From assembly GCA_963573305.1 (NCBI GenBank), contig OY754330.1, positions 6,200,001-6,264,000 on the forward strand: 64,000 nt of DNA. The letters run 5' to 3'. Made by a program: the position numbers and the translations under genes. Position 1 is the stretch's first letter; the number at the start of each line of letters is the position of its first letter. Below the pieces are notes generated by a model, which searched no databases, had not been told where the DNA came from, and saw nothing but the letters and a program-made list of their open reading frames with translations. Source of the DNA: Pyrrhosoma nymphula. Its lineage: Eukaryota > Arthropoda > Insecta > Odonata > Coenagrionidae. Shown here in pieces: positions 45,804-57,489 of the stretch.

Positions 45804-46442
45804 GTGCGAATGGTGGAGGTAAATCACAAGACAACGAAAGTGATGATATTTTCTAGAAGTAAGAAGGCGGGGCTGAATATAAGGGTGGGAGGGCAGAAGA
45901 TAGAGCAGGTGGAGCGATTTACGTATATGGGTAGCATTTTGGAGGAGAATGGGTTTAGTGGTAAGGACATCAGATGCAGAATTGCGCTAGCTAAAGAAGC
46001 ATTTTCGAAGAGAAGGGAATTGATGAGGGGGGGTCTGAGAAGAGACGTAAAGAAGAGGCTGGTGAAAACTTTAATATGGAGCGTGGCGCTATATGGGTCG
46101 GAAACTTGGTCATTGCGAAGGGAGGATGTGCGTAGACTCGAGGCGTTCGAGATGTGGGTTTGGAGAAGGATGGAGAAGGTGAGCTGGATGGTGAGGAAGA
46201 CGAACGAGGAGGTATTGGATATGGTTGTAGAGGAGAGGAAGCTGGTGGCAGAGGTTCGGAGAAGGCAGAAGAGATGGATGGAGGAGGTATTGAGAGGGGA
46301 GGGCATGTTGAAGAGAGTGATAGAGGGGAGAACACTGGGGAAGCGTGGGAGAGGAAGGAAGAGGGTAGGAATTCTGGACGAAATAAGAGGAAGCAGAAGA
46401 TATGAAGAATTGAAGAGGGATCTTATGGCGGGATATCCTTAG
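45804..46442 (+). pseudogene. post-RT C-terminal region of the LINE
   Basis: 212 codons including TTKVMIFSRSKKAGLNIRVG, ERFTYMGSILEENGFSGKDI, ALYGSETWSLRREDVRRLEA, FEMWVWRRMEKVSW and a terminal RRYEELKRDLMAGYP. Typical thumb and C-terminal region of RTE-group ORF2. The original frame shifts into this one near 45805. Confidence 0.85.
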
Positions 46443-46640
46443 GAGGGAAAGCGAGAGAATGTGTATGAAATTAGGATGCAGAATGGAAACTGTCCAAGAA
46501 CCTACCAATCACCTGGTAGAATACTTGAATGAATGAATGAATCAACAAATACCATCTTTCGGCTTTAAAAGTTTCTCGATTGAATTAAAACACGCCTTTT
46601 TCATTTACGCTATGCAATGCTTCAGCAATTACTGTGAAGT

Positions 46641-46760
46641 TTACTAAATGGTATTTCCTCTAGCCGTAACACGGTGGCAATTTGATTTGCTAGCGGACAC
46701 TTACTAAATGGTATTGCCTCTAGCCGTAACACGGTGGCAATTTGATTTGCTAGCGGACAT
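46641..46760. repeat. 60-bp tandem duplication
   Basis: Units 46641-46700 and 46701-46760 differ at two positions (one in TATTTCCTC/TATTGCCTC, one near the end). The near identity indicates a recent duplication. Confidence 0.95.
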
Positions 46761-47329
46761 TTTTGAAAGAAGATTCTATCTTCGCGCATTTTCTTCCATA
46801 CCTACTATCGGAATGATAATGTTTGTTAATGTTTTTATTTCAATAAAAAGACCATTAAAACTATATAATAGATCAATGTTGATACAAACGACTGTTTTTA
46901 AAGCAGCTTTCAGCGACACTCGGTTACGAGACCGCCCGACATCTTTTTACGCGCTTTTCTGGTGTGCCATACCTTTCAATGAGGAGAGAATGCGTTGCGA
47001 AATGGTAGACCATCTAACTCGCGGCCCTGATTTGAAGCTGGGTGGGTCCCGCCGTAACGTTTGCTTCAACTTAATGTATTTTCTGAAAATAAGTTCCTTT
47101 ATTCTTGCCAAAGATTTAGAGGGGTCCTCTGAATAAACATGAGGATGGTGAAATAAACATTGTGATAAGAGATTGTTGGATATATTTTTTATGCCTTTGA
47201 TTCCCATTAATTGAAAAAATCATAGGTGTATATAACGAGTAGAGGTACTTCGGAGAGAGAAAAACGAAAAGCAATAACATCGGGATGTGAACGGTAACGT
47301 ACTGCTTGAGGGTTTAGACATGGAATAGA
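46761..47329. other. unassigned sequence
   Basis: Plus frame 46708-47136 (142 aa) starts inside the tandem repeat and has no recognisable domain. No gene is supported. Confidence 0.4.
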
Positions 47330-47980
47330 TGTAAGCAATACATCGAAGAACTCTACCATGGACCGCTGAAAGGGAGTGCAATGAAAGCAGAAGGCGAGGT
47401 GGACGAGGGCAACCGGGGTCCAGACATACTGAGAAGAGAATTCGACAGAGCAGTGAAAGATCTAAAGAATAACAAAGTGCATGGTGCAGACAACATCAAC
47501 GGAGAAATCATCAAGGCGCTAGGAAGTAAATCCAAGAGCAACCTGTACCAAATAATCAAATATATCTAAGACAGCGGAAGACTATTTTCAGAGGAGTGTT
47601 ATGATTGCGATAGTGAAGACGACGAGGACTGAGAAATGTGAGGAGTACCGAACCATGAGTCTGGTGTCACCTGCGTCAAAAATATTAGCGCCAATGAAAA
47701 GCCGAATCATTGAAAGGAAAATAAAAGGCAACCAACCTCCGGGTAGTCTTCGGATTTAGAAGCCTGAGAGTAATGTTAGAGGAAACGATACATGTGGACA
47801 AGCCACTGTAGGTGGCATTCGCGGATTTTGAGAAAGCATTCGACGGCGTTGAGTGGAACAAGATTTTGAGACATTTGTATAAACTCGGTGTGGATCACAA
47901 CAACAGAAGAATAATCTTCTAACTATGCAAGAAGTAAATCATCACAATGCGAATGAGAAACGGAAGGAAAATAGCAAGGG
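47330..47980 (+). mobile_element. RTE-like LINE fragment, second family
   Basis: 47381-47569 reads ILRREFDRAVKDLKNNKVHG and ADNINGEIIKAL, the start of the RT. A decayed middle follows. Near 47815-47930 the FADFEKAFDGVEW and LYKLGVDHNNRR blocks appear. Heavily broken and 3'-truncated before FADD. Diverged from the 45-kb family. Confidence 0.78.
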
Positions 47981-48169
47981 CCCCGAATCGCTATCCCCCT
48001 ACCGGTTCTTTCCGAAATCTCCAAACATGACGTCAATAACTGCGGAAAAACTTCCAGCATTGGCCTTTTTTCAACGATTAGGAATATTTCTCTAAAGAAA
48101 AAAAAACTAGTCGTAAATGAATTGCGCATTCCTTTATCTCTCTCATATGGGTGTAATGTATGATGGTAG

Positions 48170-49300
48170 TTATTTTTTGCCCTGAATATAATTTTTTTGG
48201 AACCTTCCTCGATCAGGTCTTGTATCTCATTGTAATCTCAATCTTAGTCCATCCAACTATAGGTGGAACAACACTTGGGTCTTTGTGTCTTCTGCGAATC
48301 TCTCACGAGCCATATTTATTTTATTGATGGCTTGTTTTATTTATGTCTGGTGGGTGAGTCACTCGAATGCGAAGAATGGAATCGTTTGGATCAATGTTTC
48401 CTTTATATTTGGGTTGAATAACTATTTCATCGTCTGGTGATTGTGCACTTTGATCGCTAGGCCAGCTAGGCACTTTGTACGATCAAAAGTCCTTAAGTCC
48501 CTAAAGCTAATATATTTTGTCATTTGATCAGAAAATATGAATCCATGCGTGAGAGATATTTAATTGTGGCAGGAGGGATAATAGGTTCCTCATGTTGGTC
48601 TATCATTACTACCTTCATATCGTCGTCAACACAAAAAATGTCTAATACTGTGCTGGCACAATGAATATGACAAGTTGGGTCTGTGGATACGACACTAAGG
48701 CTAGATCCGGACGCCATATTCTGGAGCATATCTTTTCGTGGAGAGGGTCTTAATAAATTAATACTTAAGTCTCCCATCATTGTTACATAGTTGGCGATAA
48801 AACAACCCAAAAAGTTTTCAAAGTCCCCTTAACGCTCGGATTTCGGAGGTTTATATACTATTATGTACGAATACGAATTTCAGCAAATATATACTTATCT
48901 CTACTACTACTTAGCAAACTACAGCAAACTACCTACAATATTTAAACAAATAAAGATATAGCTTTCAAATTTAACAAAAGCACTAATAGAAGTTTGTGCA
49001 ATAAGGTGTTTAAGTTTGACTGCCATCGAATGAACGGTATTGGCGTAGTAATCCCCGAAAGTTGGACATTGCCTGTCGCGGGCCAAAAAATGGGCTCTAA
49101 ATATTGATGCCAATTTCATTGAAATCGGCCAAGCCGTTTTAGAGATATGAAGTCTCAAACTCAGGGTCGTATACTTTCTGCGCCGACAGTAGGTCTAAGT
49201 TTTTTGTCTTGTTGGAATAGATGATCCAATTAATTTAGCTGTGAGGGATTCGCGAACGTATATGCCCACCCCTTCCCCACTCTTTCTTTCTCTGTCAATT
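48170..49300 (-). mobile_element. Jockey-like LINE endonuclease fragment
   Basis: Minus frame 48810-48520 reads MGDLSINLLRPSPRKDMLQN...LSVVSTDPTCHIHCASTVLD, the GDFN...STxID block of LINE endonucleases. Near 49290-49190 GVGIYVRESLTAKLIG gives the upstream GGG(V/I)(A/G)xYVR block. Between and after these, frames are decayed. The RT was not found on either side. Confidence 0.72.
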
Positions 49301-49940
49301 CGGAAAAGATTATAAAGGCTCAATGCCACAAAATAATTTTCAATTAATGGTTACGGCCACGGTTAATATTTATGGCCTTTTTCTGTGAATGAATACCAGT
49401 TCCTTGCATGAGAGAGAGAGCCGTAGATGAATGTGCTCAAGTTCTGGTATCGCTTAAGATGCCATATCTCCACCAAAGATGATTATATAAAGAAAATAAT
49501 TTTACGAAGTTAAGACATAAAATACAGTGTCCTTTTTTCTGTCCCTAATAAGTTTTTCAGGTCTCTAAAATTAAAAAGTCATTAAAAAAAGTATTTTTTT
49601 AGAGGAAAAATTATGCCAGTGCCGGTAGAGAGAACTATTTGGAAGAGATAAGGAGGAGGGTGGGGAAGTGGTCCATCAAATGTCAGCACCAATAATAAAA
49701 CGTGGCGAATTAATTGGACGGTCGTTCTTTTTCCCCGAGAGACATACTACACTATCGTTTCTCGAGTGTCAGTCGGTTACCTGCATCAAGACTCATCTCC
49801 AAAATTGACAAAAGTCATCAGTATAAAAATCGATTCTTGCCACGCACCACCGAGGAATACGACAGCGATCGAGACGAGGCGACCCCGAAGCAAGTCTCAC
49901 TTTTCTATCCTTTCGCACCTAAAGTTCTTTTGTTTTTCCT
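49301..49940. other. unassigned sequence
   Basis: No domain or repeat recognised. Confidence 0.4.
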
Positions 49941-49949
49941 CTCGCTTCT

Positions 49950-50275
49950 TCTTGGATGGTGCCCTTAGATCCCCACCCAAGAACCCTTGCGACGGCGTGT
50001 TGGTGCACGGAAGCATCCGGCGAGCACCTCGTCCCGTGCGGAGATCACTCTCTCTCGTACAACAGGGAAGATTCCAGAGGGAGTGCAAATCCCTCCCCCG
50101 GTGGCGCGAGCCCCGTGTCACCCGCAAGGGGGCGTCATTATCGTGGCGGGATACCCGGGGAACCGCAGGGGGGCCTCAGGTGAGGGGCCCATCCCCCGCG
50201 GAGGCAAAGGCAGCGGGGGGGCCACCTCTCACGGCCACCTCTCCCGTCTCATCCCTCTTTCCTGCAGGCTCTTAA
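49950..50275. other. GC-rich island
   Basis: CpG-rich segment with open frames on both strands (169 aa, 75 aa, 97 aa on plus). The translations have no motif and the overlapping frames suggest composition rather than coding. Confidence 0.45.
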
Positions 50276-50820
50276 GATAGTTTGAGAGCGAAAAATCACT
50301 TCACCTAGAATTTGATGAATTTGGCCTCATTTTAAAGAAACAACTCTCATCTTTCCAATGATATCAAAATATCAACCCCTTGCCGAACTACAATTCGAGC
50401 AATTTGTCTGAAAATATAAGCCGTTTTACATGGGATAGATTACGGCTGTGCGCTCCATAGGGGAAAAATTAAACAAATTAGGAACTTCTAGCACCTAGAT
50501 TTCGTAAAACGGTGTGCAGTTTGTTTTTTTTATCAACTATTTATAAAAATTGATTTATTACTCACCACAGTAATTTTTACAGAATCGCAAAAAACCTTAT
50601 ATTTTAAAGGCATTTTAGCCGTACGGCGGGAAAAAATGAGTCAAGTTAGAGACTTATGTTGCTTTATTTATTTAATTACCGATAATTTTGGTCATATATT
50701 TGCGCCATTAATATTACAATATTTATTTCATAGTTCTTACAGACGCTGAAATAAAAAAATAAAATTTGAAAATATGGTCTCCAGTATGACTAGGGAACTA
50801 TCTCGCTGAAACCACGTAAA
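50276..50820 (-). mobile_element. dispersed repeat X, copy 2
   Basis: About 545 bp matching 60222-60790 in reverse. Shared parts include the CCGATAATTTTGGTCATAT block, the GCCGTACGGC palindrome, the AGTTCGGCAAGGGGTTGATA region and both ends. No coding. Ends resemble each other weakly when inverted (AAGATAGTTTGAGAGCG versus AAGGTGGGCTTGAGCG), suggesting a non-autonomous DNA element. A TTAA is present at one end, which would fit a piggyBac-type target. Confidence 0.75.
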
Positions 50821-51009
50821 GGGTGGTATATTGGAGGGGGATGCTTTCGTCCGATCCCACTGACGATCAAAGACCATTTATCGTTTTCATAATAGATTTC
50901 CATTTCTCCTCTTTATGGCAGTGGTATGTACCAATTGTATGTTGATGTGTATCTTTCTTACGAATGTTGATGGGTGGCTTGAAGGAAACACAAACTTGAT
51001 AAACCTTTT

Positions 51010-51050
51010 TCACGCTGACGTTTCGGAATAATAATTGTCTTGAAAAAAAA
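51010..51050 (-). ncRNA. strongly degenerate hammerhead-like motif
   Basis: Minus: TTCAAGA in place of CTGAAGA, then ATTCC, GAAACGTC and AGCGTG (GAAA at 51024-51021). It is followed on minus by TTTCCTTCAAGCCACC, which loosely matches the family tail. Several core changes; reported only because the tail follows. Confidence 0.3.
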
Positions 51051-51059
51051 AGAATGAAA

Positions 51060-52275
51060 ACTTTTCTTCAAATGCTGATCAAAATAACAACTCTATTCCA
51101 AAACCATACCTTAAGCTTTGCAGTTGCCTTTTGACCTCCGTAATTTGCAAACTGCCCATTTATGGATCACTAGCACCACTCGTAATCCACAAATGTGCTC
51201 CACAATAATAGGAAACAGCATTATTTTTTTAGCATGTGGTCGGTCGATGGTGTTTGTTAGCCGACTAGGCATTTCAATGCAGAAACTCTCATCTTGGCAA
51301 AAACTCACAACTTCTTGCTTTTTCTCAGATATCTTCTTCAATCAATTACTTAATGGCAAGGAAATATGCAGAGTACTAAGTCTTGGTAATATTGAAGCTG
51401 ATATAATTTTGCAGGAAATATATTTTAAGAGACCTTTTTTGAGGGGAAATGCGGGAGGCCTCGAGTTGATTCCTGTTGAAAATAGTATTGCAGAAACATA
51501 ATGAGAAAAAATGTAAAAGATATTATCTTGGGTAAAAATAAAAGTTTTTTTTTGCAGTCAACAATGAAGGATGGGCCTTTATAACCTGAATCTCCCAAAG
51601 GAAGGTTTTCTACTTGCACCAACTCTTAACTTTAACTGCAAGTTGGAATCGCGTTCATTCTAGTTGACGATTGATCTTCGAGAAGGAAGGCGCGACGCTG
51701 AGGGACATTCCGCTAATTTACAAATTAAACGCCTGCTAATTTTTAATTTTATTCTATTCAATGCGTATGTTGCTGATACCGTTAAACATAGGAGCACCAA
51801 GGACTTGAATTCAGTGCCAAGGGTTTTGAATTATTGGTGTGGATGAATAACAATAGACTGCTAGTAATAATTAATGCCATCAAAAACATGATATAAAACT
51901 GAACGGAAGAATATCACGATTCGTTTATTCTGTTGGCGAAGTTTTTAACTAGAACAATCTAAACTGTTTGGCATTCTTACTTCTTTGTAGACTACATTTT
52001 ATAAAACCCTGGATTACTTTCACAGTGTGCGTCGCCTACTACAGGCAACCAGAAATTCCTTGTCATCTCATATTCATGATATCTTCATTCCTTCCTTCAG
52101 CTCCATCATTTATAAAATCATAGGAAATCATGAGCGGAAAATGTGCTTTCGCACCTATCGCACCACTCAAAGTAATCTAGTGAAAAAGTTTCTGGGGAAC
52201 TCATTCTCTACTAATTAGACAATTCAACTCCCTGATACTTCTCTAACCTGCTTTATTGTTTATTTTAGAGCTTTC
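51060..52275. other. unassigned AT-rich sequence
   Basis: Overlapping frames at 51111-51341 (minus) and 51118-51501 (plus) have no motifs. No feature supported. Confidence 0.45.
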
Positions 52276-52279
52276 TGCG

Positions 52280-53240
52280 TTTCTACATGTATCTAAATCT
52301 ACAAAATGCCCTGCAAGCCACCTCAAGGGTGTGTGGCAGGGGGTGAGTATTCACCAACATGAATTACACTATACCCTAAAGTTAGTGTAACTACGACTAA
52401 TTATGCATTAGCATAAATCGCTAATGCTTGTCACGAGGCGAAGCCTCACAAGCATGCACTACTACACTACAGATATTATCACAATGGAGAGGGACCGTTA
52501 ATATATATGTATTTTGCAACTACACAAATGGACAGAGACTCTAGACTTATGTAGAAAACATGCACGGCGTGCTGCTAGTACTAGGTAACGGATAAGAATT
52601 CAAGTATTACGGAGTACTAATACTACTAAGAGCTACACTACCTAACGACAAACCTAGATAAATGTCTCATTGGCAGTGCTGTTATGGTCCCTTATCGTTC
52701 GTGGGAAAAAAATTACATTTTAAATCTGTCCGTTCTGCAGTCTAGTTCCCTAATTTTATTCTCATGATCTGATCTACCGTAGTATGTCGGATTTCGTAAA
52801 ATATTATCAACGTCGTCAGAGAATAGACCGGTTTGGAACTTACATAATAGATTGAGTCTAAATTTTAATCGACGGTCTGAAAGCGTTTCCCATCCTAGTT
52901 GCTGCAAAAGGTCAGTAAAACTAACCAGATTATCATGACGGCCTTTAACTTATCTTGCTGATCTTCGCTGCATGCGTTCTAACTCTGTTTTGAAGCGTAC
53001 CTCATAAGGATCCCAAATACTGGCAGCGTATTCCAAATGGGGCCTAACAAGGGAGAAGTAGCTGATTTCCCTTTATCGTCGCACTTGCCAAGTACTGTTT
53101 TAATGAATCCCAATTTACGATTAGCTTGACCGGTAATTTCCCGAATATGTTTACCCCTCGAGAGCCATTTGTATTGATTAATAATTGTGACGTGAAGGCC
53201 AAAATATTCCAAAGCCTCCTGATCCGCATTTATCAACTAA
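52280..53240 (-). mobile_element. CR1-like LINE, 3' part
   Basis: Post-RT protein fragments on minus: IINQYKWLSRGKHIREITGQ (a YLG...HI block), LGFIKTVLGK (53236-53080), then EIRHTTVDQIMRIK near 52790 and QQLGWETLSDRRLKFRLNLL (52907-52840). The 3' UTR runs to about 52285 and ends with the GAGGTGGCTTGCAGGGCAT and TAGATTTAGATA-like terminus. This is the most complete UTR copy of the family seen at 19.4 and 25 kb. 5'-truncated. Confidence 0.85.
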
Positions 53241-54287
53241 AAGTGCTGTGGAAACGTGGTTTTAGCGATGTTTGCATAATAAATTAGAGCTAAGCATTTT
53301 TGTGAGGTTATTTACTAGGTAATGCTTTTAGTAGCGGACTTAACACTATACATCTGTGAAGTGTAAATTACTGAAATAAAAATACCCTTCATTCGAAATA
53401 CCCTTTACTCTTAATCAGGGAATTCATTCACTTTAATAACTCACTCTCTCACAATAATCACTTTACTTCACTTGAATCATCATACATTCAGGTTTTTAAT
53501 TAATACAGTACTTTTGACATGCATCTCGAACTAACTTGCGCCCCAGGGCCCTTACGTGAACTCCAAGTGAAGGTGACTTCCCGAGGATAATTGAGGCAAG
53601 GTGAAGGAATTCGCCGAATTCAACTAAAAAGGTAATAAAATGAGAAAAAAAGAATAGGTGCGGTAGAAGTACGTGCAGGATCGATCACCGCATATAATGG
53701 CGATAGTACTATGTGCGTACAGGGTAGCAATCACTTAAGGGGGCTGAAGATTTAATTGCTCGATAGATTAGTCAACATTGCCACAAATATAAAAATCCTT
53801 GCCCTAAACTGTCGTACGAAGCAAGTTTCCATCGTTCCCTTCCTTAATTCCGATATTACACATTCATCCAAACAATAATCATCTTTATTTAATGACCTTC
53901 TTCTGGAAATATTGATTAACCTACGGCAGTCTCGTGCGTATCTTATTAAAAATTAACTAACCTGATGCCGGCTGGCCAAGTGTAGTAATTTTTAACCAGA
54001 TTTTTCTATTTATGGTCCAACTGGTATTAGTGCTGGTTGTATCAAAAGAGATTCTCGTAATATTTTGTCCATCACTTACAAAGTGCGTCGCATCAGCCTG
54101 CGCTTTCCTTGAGCCTCGAGGGGCTCTGATAATAATCTGATAAGTACCTGCATGACTCCCTTTGCCGGACTTCCTTATTGGTAGACGATCTGCTCTCTAT
54201 CCTCTTCCATTATTTTCATTGGAGGGCATCACAGTTTGTCAAATTTTTAATTTTAGCTGGCTACGGGAGTTTATCTCATAGCAATAA
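53241..54287. other. unassigned AT-rich sequence
   Basis: No gene, no recognisable repeat. Confidence 0.45.
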
Positions 54288-54300
54288 CGGCATCTTCTAC

Positions 54301-54496
54301 GTCAGCGATCTTTAGGGGTTTTTGCACCGGGTAGTTAGGTCCATGGCGGCCAACGTTTCGACGCTCGAGTCGAGCATCTTCCTCAGGGCAGATGCGAGCA
54401 CCTCTGCCCTTAGGCGTTGGCCGACATGGACCTAACTACCCGGTGTAAATCCCGAAAGATCGCTGACATACATCTTCGCCGAGAAAGCCTGAAATC
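54301..54496 (+). mobile_element. foldback element with hammerhead core, 13-bp TSD
   Basis: TSD CGGCATCTTCTAC (54288-54300) versus CGGTCTCTTCTAC (54497-54509), 11/13. Same subfamily as the 24.8-kb element: identical inner arm TAGTTAGGTCCATGGCGGCC and the same outer TCAGCGATC...GATCGCTGA and tail TCTTCGCCGAGAAAGCCTGA. This copy retains the hairpin tip, including the ribozyme core that the 24.8-kb copy lost. Confidence 0.88.
54345..54400 (-). ncRNA. type I hammerhead ribozyme core
   Basis: Minus: CTGAGGA (54386-54380), long stem II GATGCTCGA/CTCGAGCGTC with one wobble, GAAA (54359-54356), CGTT with cleavage after GTT, helix I GCC/GGC. Invariant positions are present. Stem III is a self-complementary ACGT that needs dimerisation. 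Confidence 0.72.
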
Positions 54497-54943
54497 CGGT
54501 CTCTTCTACATTTCCTTAACTACTTGAGCGAAAATTCTTGTATATGAGTGTAGTAACCAAAGGAAAGTGCCTTCGTTGTTTATCCGCCGTGTCCTAACCC
54601 GGATGAGGATCCTTTGAGGATACAAAATACGCAAAATAACACGCTCGCTCATGTTGCCTACCATAAAGGGACACCCGTGCCGAAAATGCAAATGAGTGGG
54701 GCACGGCCGCCTTTTAACTTATTGAGCTAATATTTCGCACAACGCGTTTTACAGCGAATTGCCATCGAATTGCGGGGCGGCGTGAAAAAATTATTATAAT
54801 TTAGATTTTTTTGGAGCACCCTAGACTATACATACGGTCAAGGTCTTTGGTATATTTAACTGTGCAGGGTGCAGGTCGTGTCCACTCGCGAGGTGGGGTC
54901 GATATATGTGGCTGAGGATTGGAGGAGGAGGAGGACGGCTACA

Positions 54944-56337
54944 GGGGGGTTATTTTGTAATCTCACCTTTTTAGTGACTCTTAGTGGAAAGGCGGGAGAT
55001 CCGTTTCCCTCTCTTAATGATCGGCTCACAAACGGTTCGTGAATTGTCGAAGCTTCAATTACCTTATATCTAATAAAAGATGCCGAGACTAGCGAATACC
55101 CAGATTGCTCAAGATCTTACGGAAGATATCTTACACTGTACAAACCACGAAAATCTAAATACAGTCAAAACTACAAGCGACATGTATGCGATCACTCAAT
55201 ATTAAAAAAAAATTAAGTGCATATAATTAGTGTTCGATTCACAAGCACGGGAAATATCTACCAAGAACGTAGATTTTAAGGAAATATTTGTTAAATTATG
55301 AAATTATGGTATAAATAACTGAATTCCATTCTCCATACACTGGCGGATAGACACACGAAAACAAAGGTATCAGCAACATTGTTTGGGAAATATTGATACG
55401 ATATATGTACACAGATGTAACCCAGAGGTAACCCAGGGGGGTTATTTTGTAATCTCACTTTAGTGAGAATACGTCATAAAATGTCACTTTTTCGTAGTTC
55501 AACTCCGCCACCCAGGTGGCGTGAACATCTTCGGATCTCAAGCGGTGAACTGCCGGTCATGTGCTGGTCTTTTAGACGATTCATCCGCTCTGATCCGTAT
55601 CTTTCGGCTCTTGATCCGATTCATTATCTCCGCCTGCCATTAGTTCCATCTCAGCTGTCATAAAGAACGTGACATGGAGCCACCATCGTTTCCACTTGAA
55701 GCTTGAGTTGGAAAATAAACAAGGGCGCGAAAGATATAAACGATTTTTAATCGCATTGTTGTAATTTGCTAAACGTGAAGAACTTCAGCATTTTTAACTC
55801 CAATATATTGGGCACTTGAAGGTATGATTTGTTTGAAATGCTTATGTTATTATTATCTTGAATTATCTGTGTACATATTTCGTATCAATATTTCCCAAAC
55901 AATGTTGCTGATACCTTTGTTTTCGTGTGTCTATCCGCCAGTGTATGGAGAATGGAATTCAGTTATTTATACCATAATTTCATAATTTAACAAATATTTC
56001 CTTAAAATCTACGTTCTTGGTAGATATTTCCCGTGCTTGTGAATCGAACACTAATTATATGCACTTAATTTTTTTTAAATATTGAGTGATCGCATACATG
56101 TCGCTTGTAGTTTTGACTGTATTTAGATTTTCGTGGTTTGTACAGTGTAAGATATCTTCCGTAAGATGTTGAGCAATCTGGGCATTCGCTAGTCTCGGCA
56201 TCTTTTATTTGATATAAGGTAATTGAAGCTTCAACAATTCACGAACCGTTCGTGAGCCGATCATTAAGAGAGGGAAACGGATCTCCCGCCTTTCCACTAA
56301 GAGCCACTAAAAAGGTGAGATTACAAAATAACCCCCC
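54944..56337. mobile_element. 1.4-kb foldback element, arms about 475 bp
   Basis: Left arm 54944-55418 and right arm 55862-56337 are inverted repeats with only a few differences (for example GACTCTTAGTGG versus GGCTCTTAGTGG). Termini GGGGGGTTATTTTGTAATCT. The spacer 55419-55861 begins with another direct copy of the terminus (55434-55461). No transposase and no convincing TSD. High arm identity means a young insertion or recent gene conversion. Superfamily unknown; long-TIR DNA transposon or foldback. Confidence 0.88.
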
Positions 56338-56749
56338 AGGTGTCCTGAAGTGGATGGAGTGGGGGGCGCTCGTCATTCGTGCAGCGGCTTCATCTCCAGG
56401 AAGTCTTTCTTAGTCACCCCAGTCTTGCGTTTTAATTTCCTGCTGATGCGTGGGCCTGTCGCTTCAGGTTGAGGTTATTCGGCAATTCTCCAAAGGAGAT
56501 GCCACGGCTGTTGAAGAGAATGTTAAGTGCTGAATTCCGGTACTTTTACGGAGAGTCCTTTGTACAGACAGTTTGCCTTTACTGTCTTCACTAACGTTAA
56601 ATATATTCCCACCAAACGGCTTTGGCATAAAACGGAATTATACCTATGAACATTGTAGGCAAGGCCATTTCGCTGAAAGCCGAATCGTGCTTTATCCTTT
56701 CCTTTGAATCAAACTCTTGTGGCATAATGCATAGCCTCGAGGTATGACG
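56338..56749. other. unassigned sequence
   Basis: No feature recognised. Confidence 0.4.
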
Positions 56750-57480
56750 ATTGTTCAGAATGAGCCGTAGCAGTCGCTGGTCGGAGCCGCGTTCGTTGTC
56801 AACGCGTCGTATACATAATCATCTCGCTGCAAAACGCGACGCAGCGGAAATGAGCGAATAATCCGCAGTCGAGAGGACGGAATGTTCGAAAGACGGAAAG
56901 CGTGTCATCGACGACTCTGCCGTCCATTTTCATCGTCTCGCGGTTCGCGAGATCATCCCTGCGCGACTCGTTAACGGCATCGCCGCCGCCGGGGGCGCGC
57001 ATTCAAGTGAAGGTAATTAATTTTCATCCGTAGTACGTATGTCTGTGTGTGGATTTCCAACCCCTCGCGTGTGTGTGGGAAAAGTGCCTTCCCTCTTTTC
57101 TCTTGCCTCGTCCCAGACGAATCCTCTTTAATAATTGCGCCCTCCCCCTTTCCCCTCCTCCCCCACCCTCCCTCCTCGGCGTAGAGAGAGAGAGAGAGAG
57201 AGGACGAGACGAACGTCTTGTTAAACCCTCTTTCGCAGCTCTCTTATTTTAGTCGCGAAAATTCACCCTCCTCGCACTGCCGCTTGATTTATGCGTTTTT
57301 TTGTGCGTTCCCTCCTCCTCCAGCAGTCTTGTGGCCCTTAGTCTCACTTATCTCTCTCTCTCTCTCTCCTCGTGTACCCCTCTCCCACCCCCTTCATCTT
57401 AACCAGCCCCCTCTCGAGACTTTTTCTCCTCCACTCCCCTCCTTCCCCCCTGTGTGCTCCACGCAAGTGACACCGTGAAC
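56750..57480. other. CpG-rich then CT-rich island
   Basis: 56770-57005 is CpG-dense with a 67-aa minus frame (57002-56799) of non-repetitive composition, which is unusual among these islands and could be a host exon. 57060-57470 is CT-rich with (GA)n at 57184-57201 and (CT)n at 57350-57368. No splice sites or homology can be confirmed. Confidence 0.45.
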
Positions 57481-57489
57481 GTTGGGGTT

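Larger units (their letters stand above)
43782..46540 (+). mobile_element. RTE-like LINE, nearly complete
   Basis: Best-preserved LINE of the window. Order: AP endonuclease (43782-44380, N-terminus missing), linker (44393-44900), RT (44950-45790) and C-terminal region (45804-46442), then a short 3' UTR with (TGAA)n at 46529-46543. Lesions are a stop and shift near 44165-44190, a shift near 44900, an in-frame TAA at 45718 just before FADD, and a shift near 45805. A few changes separate it from an open frame, so the family may have been active recently. Clade assignment (RTE/BovB group) rests on motif recall. Confidence 0.9.

Noticed and set aside
45824..46508. Minus-strand frames of 114-160 aa opposite the LINE
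   Set aside because: Antisense shadows of the LINE C-terminal region.
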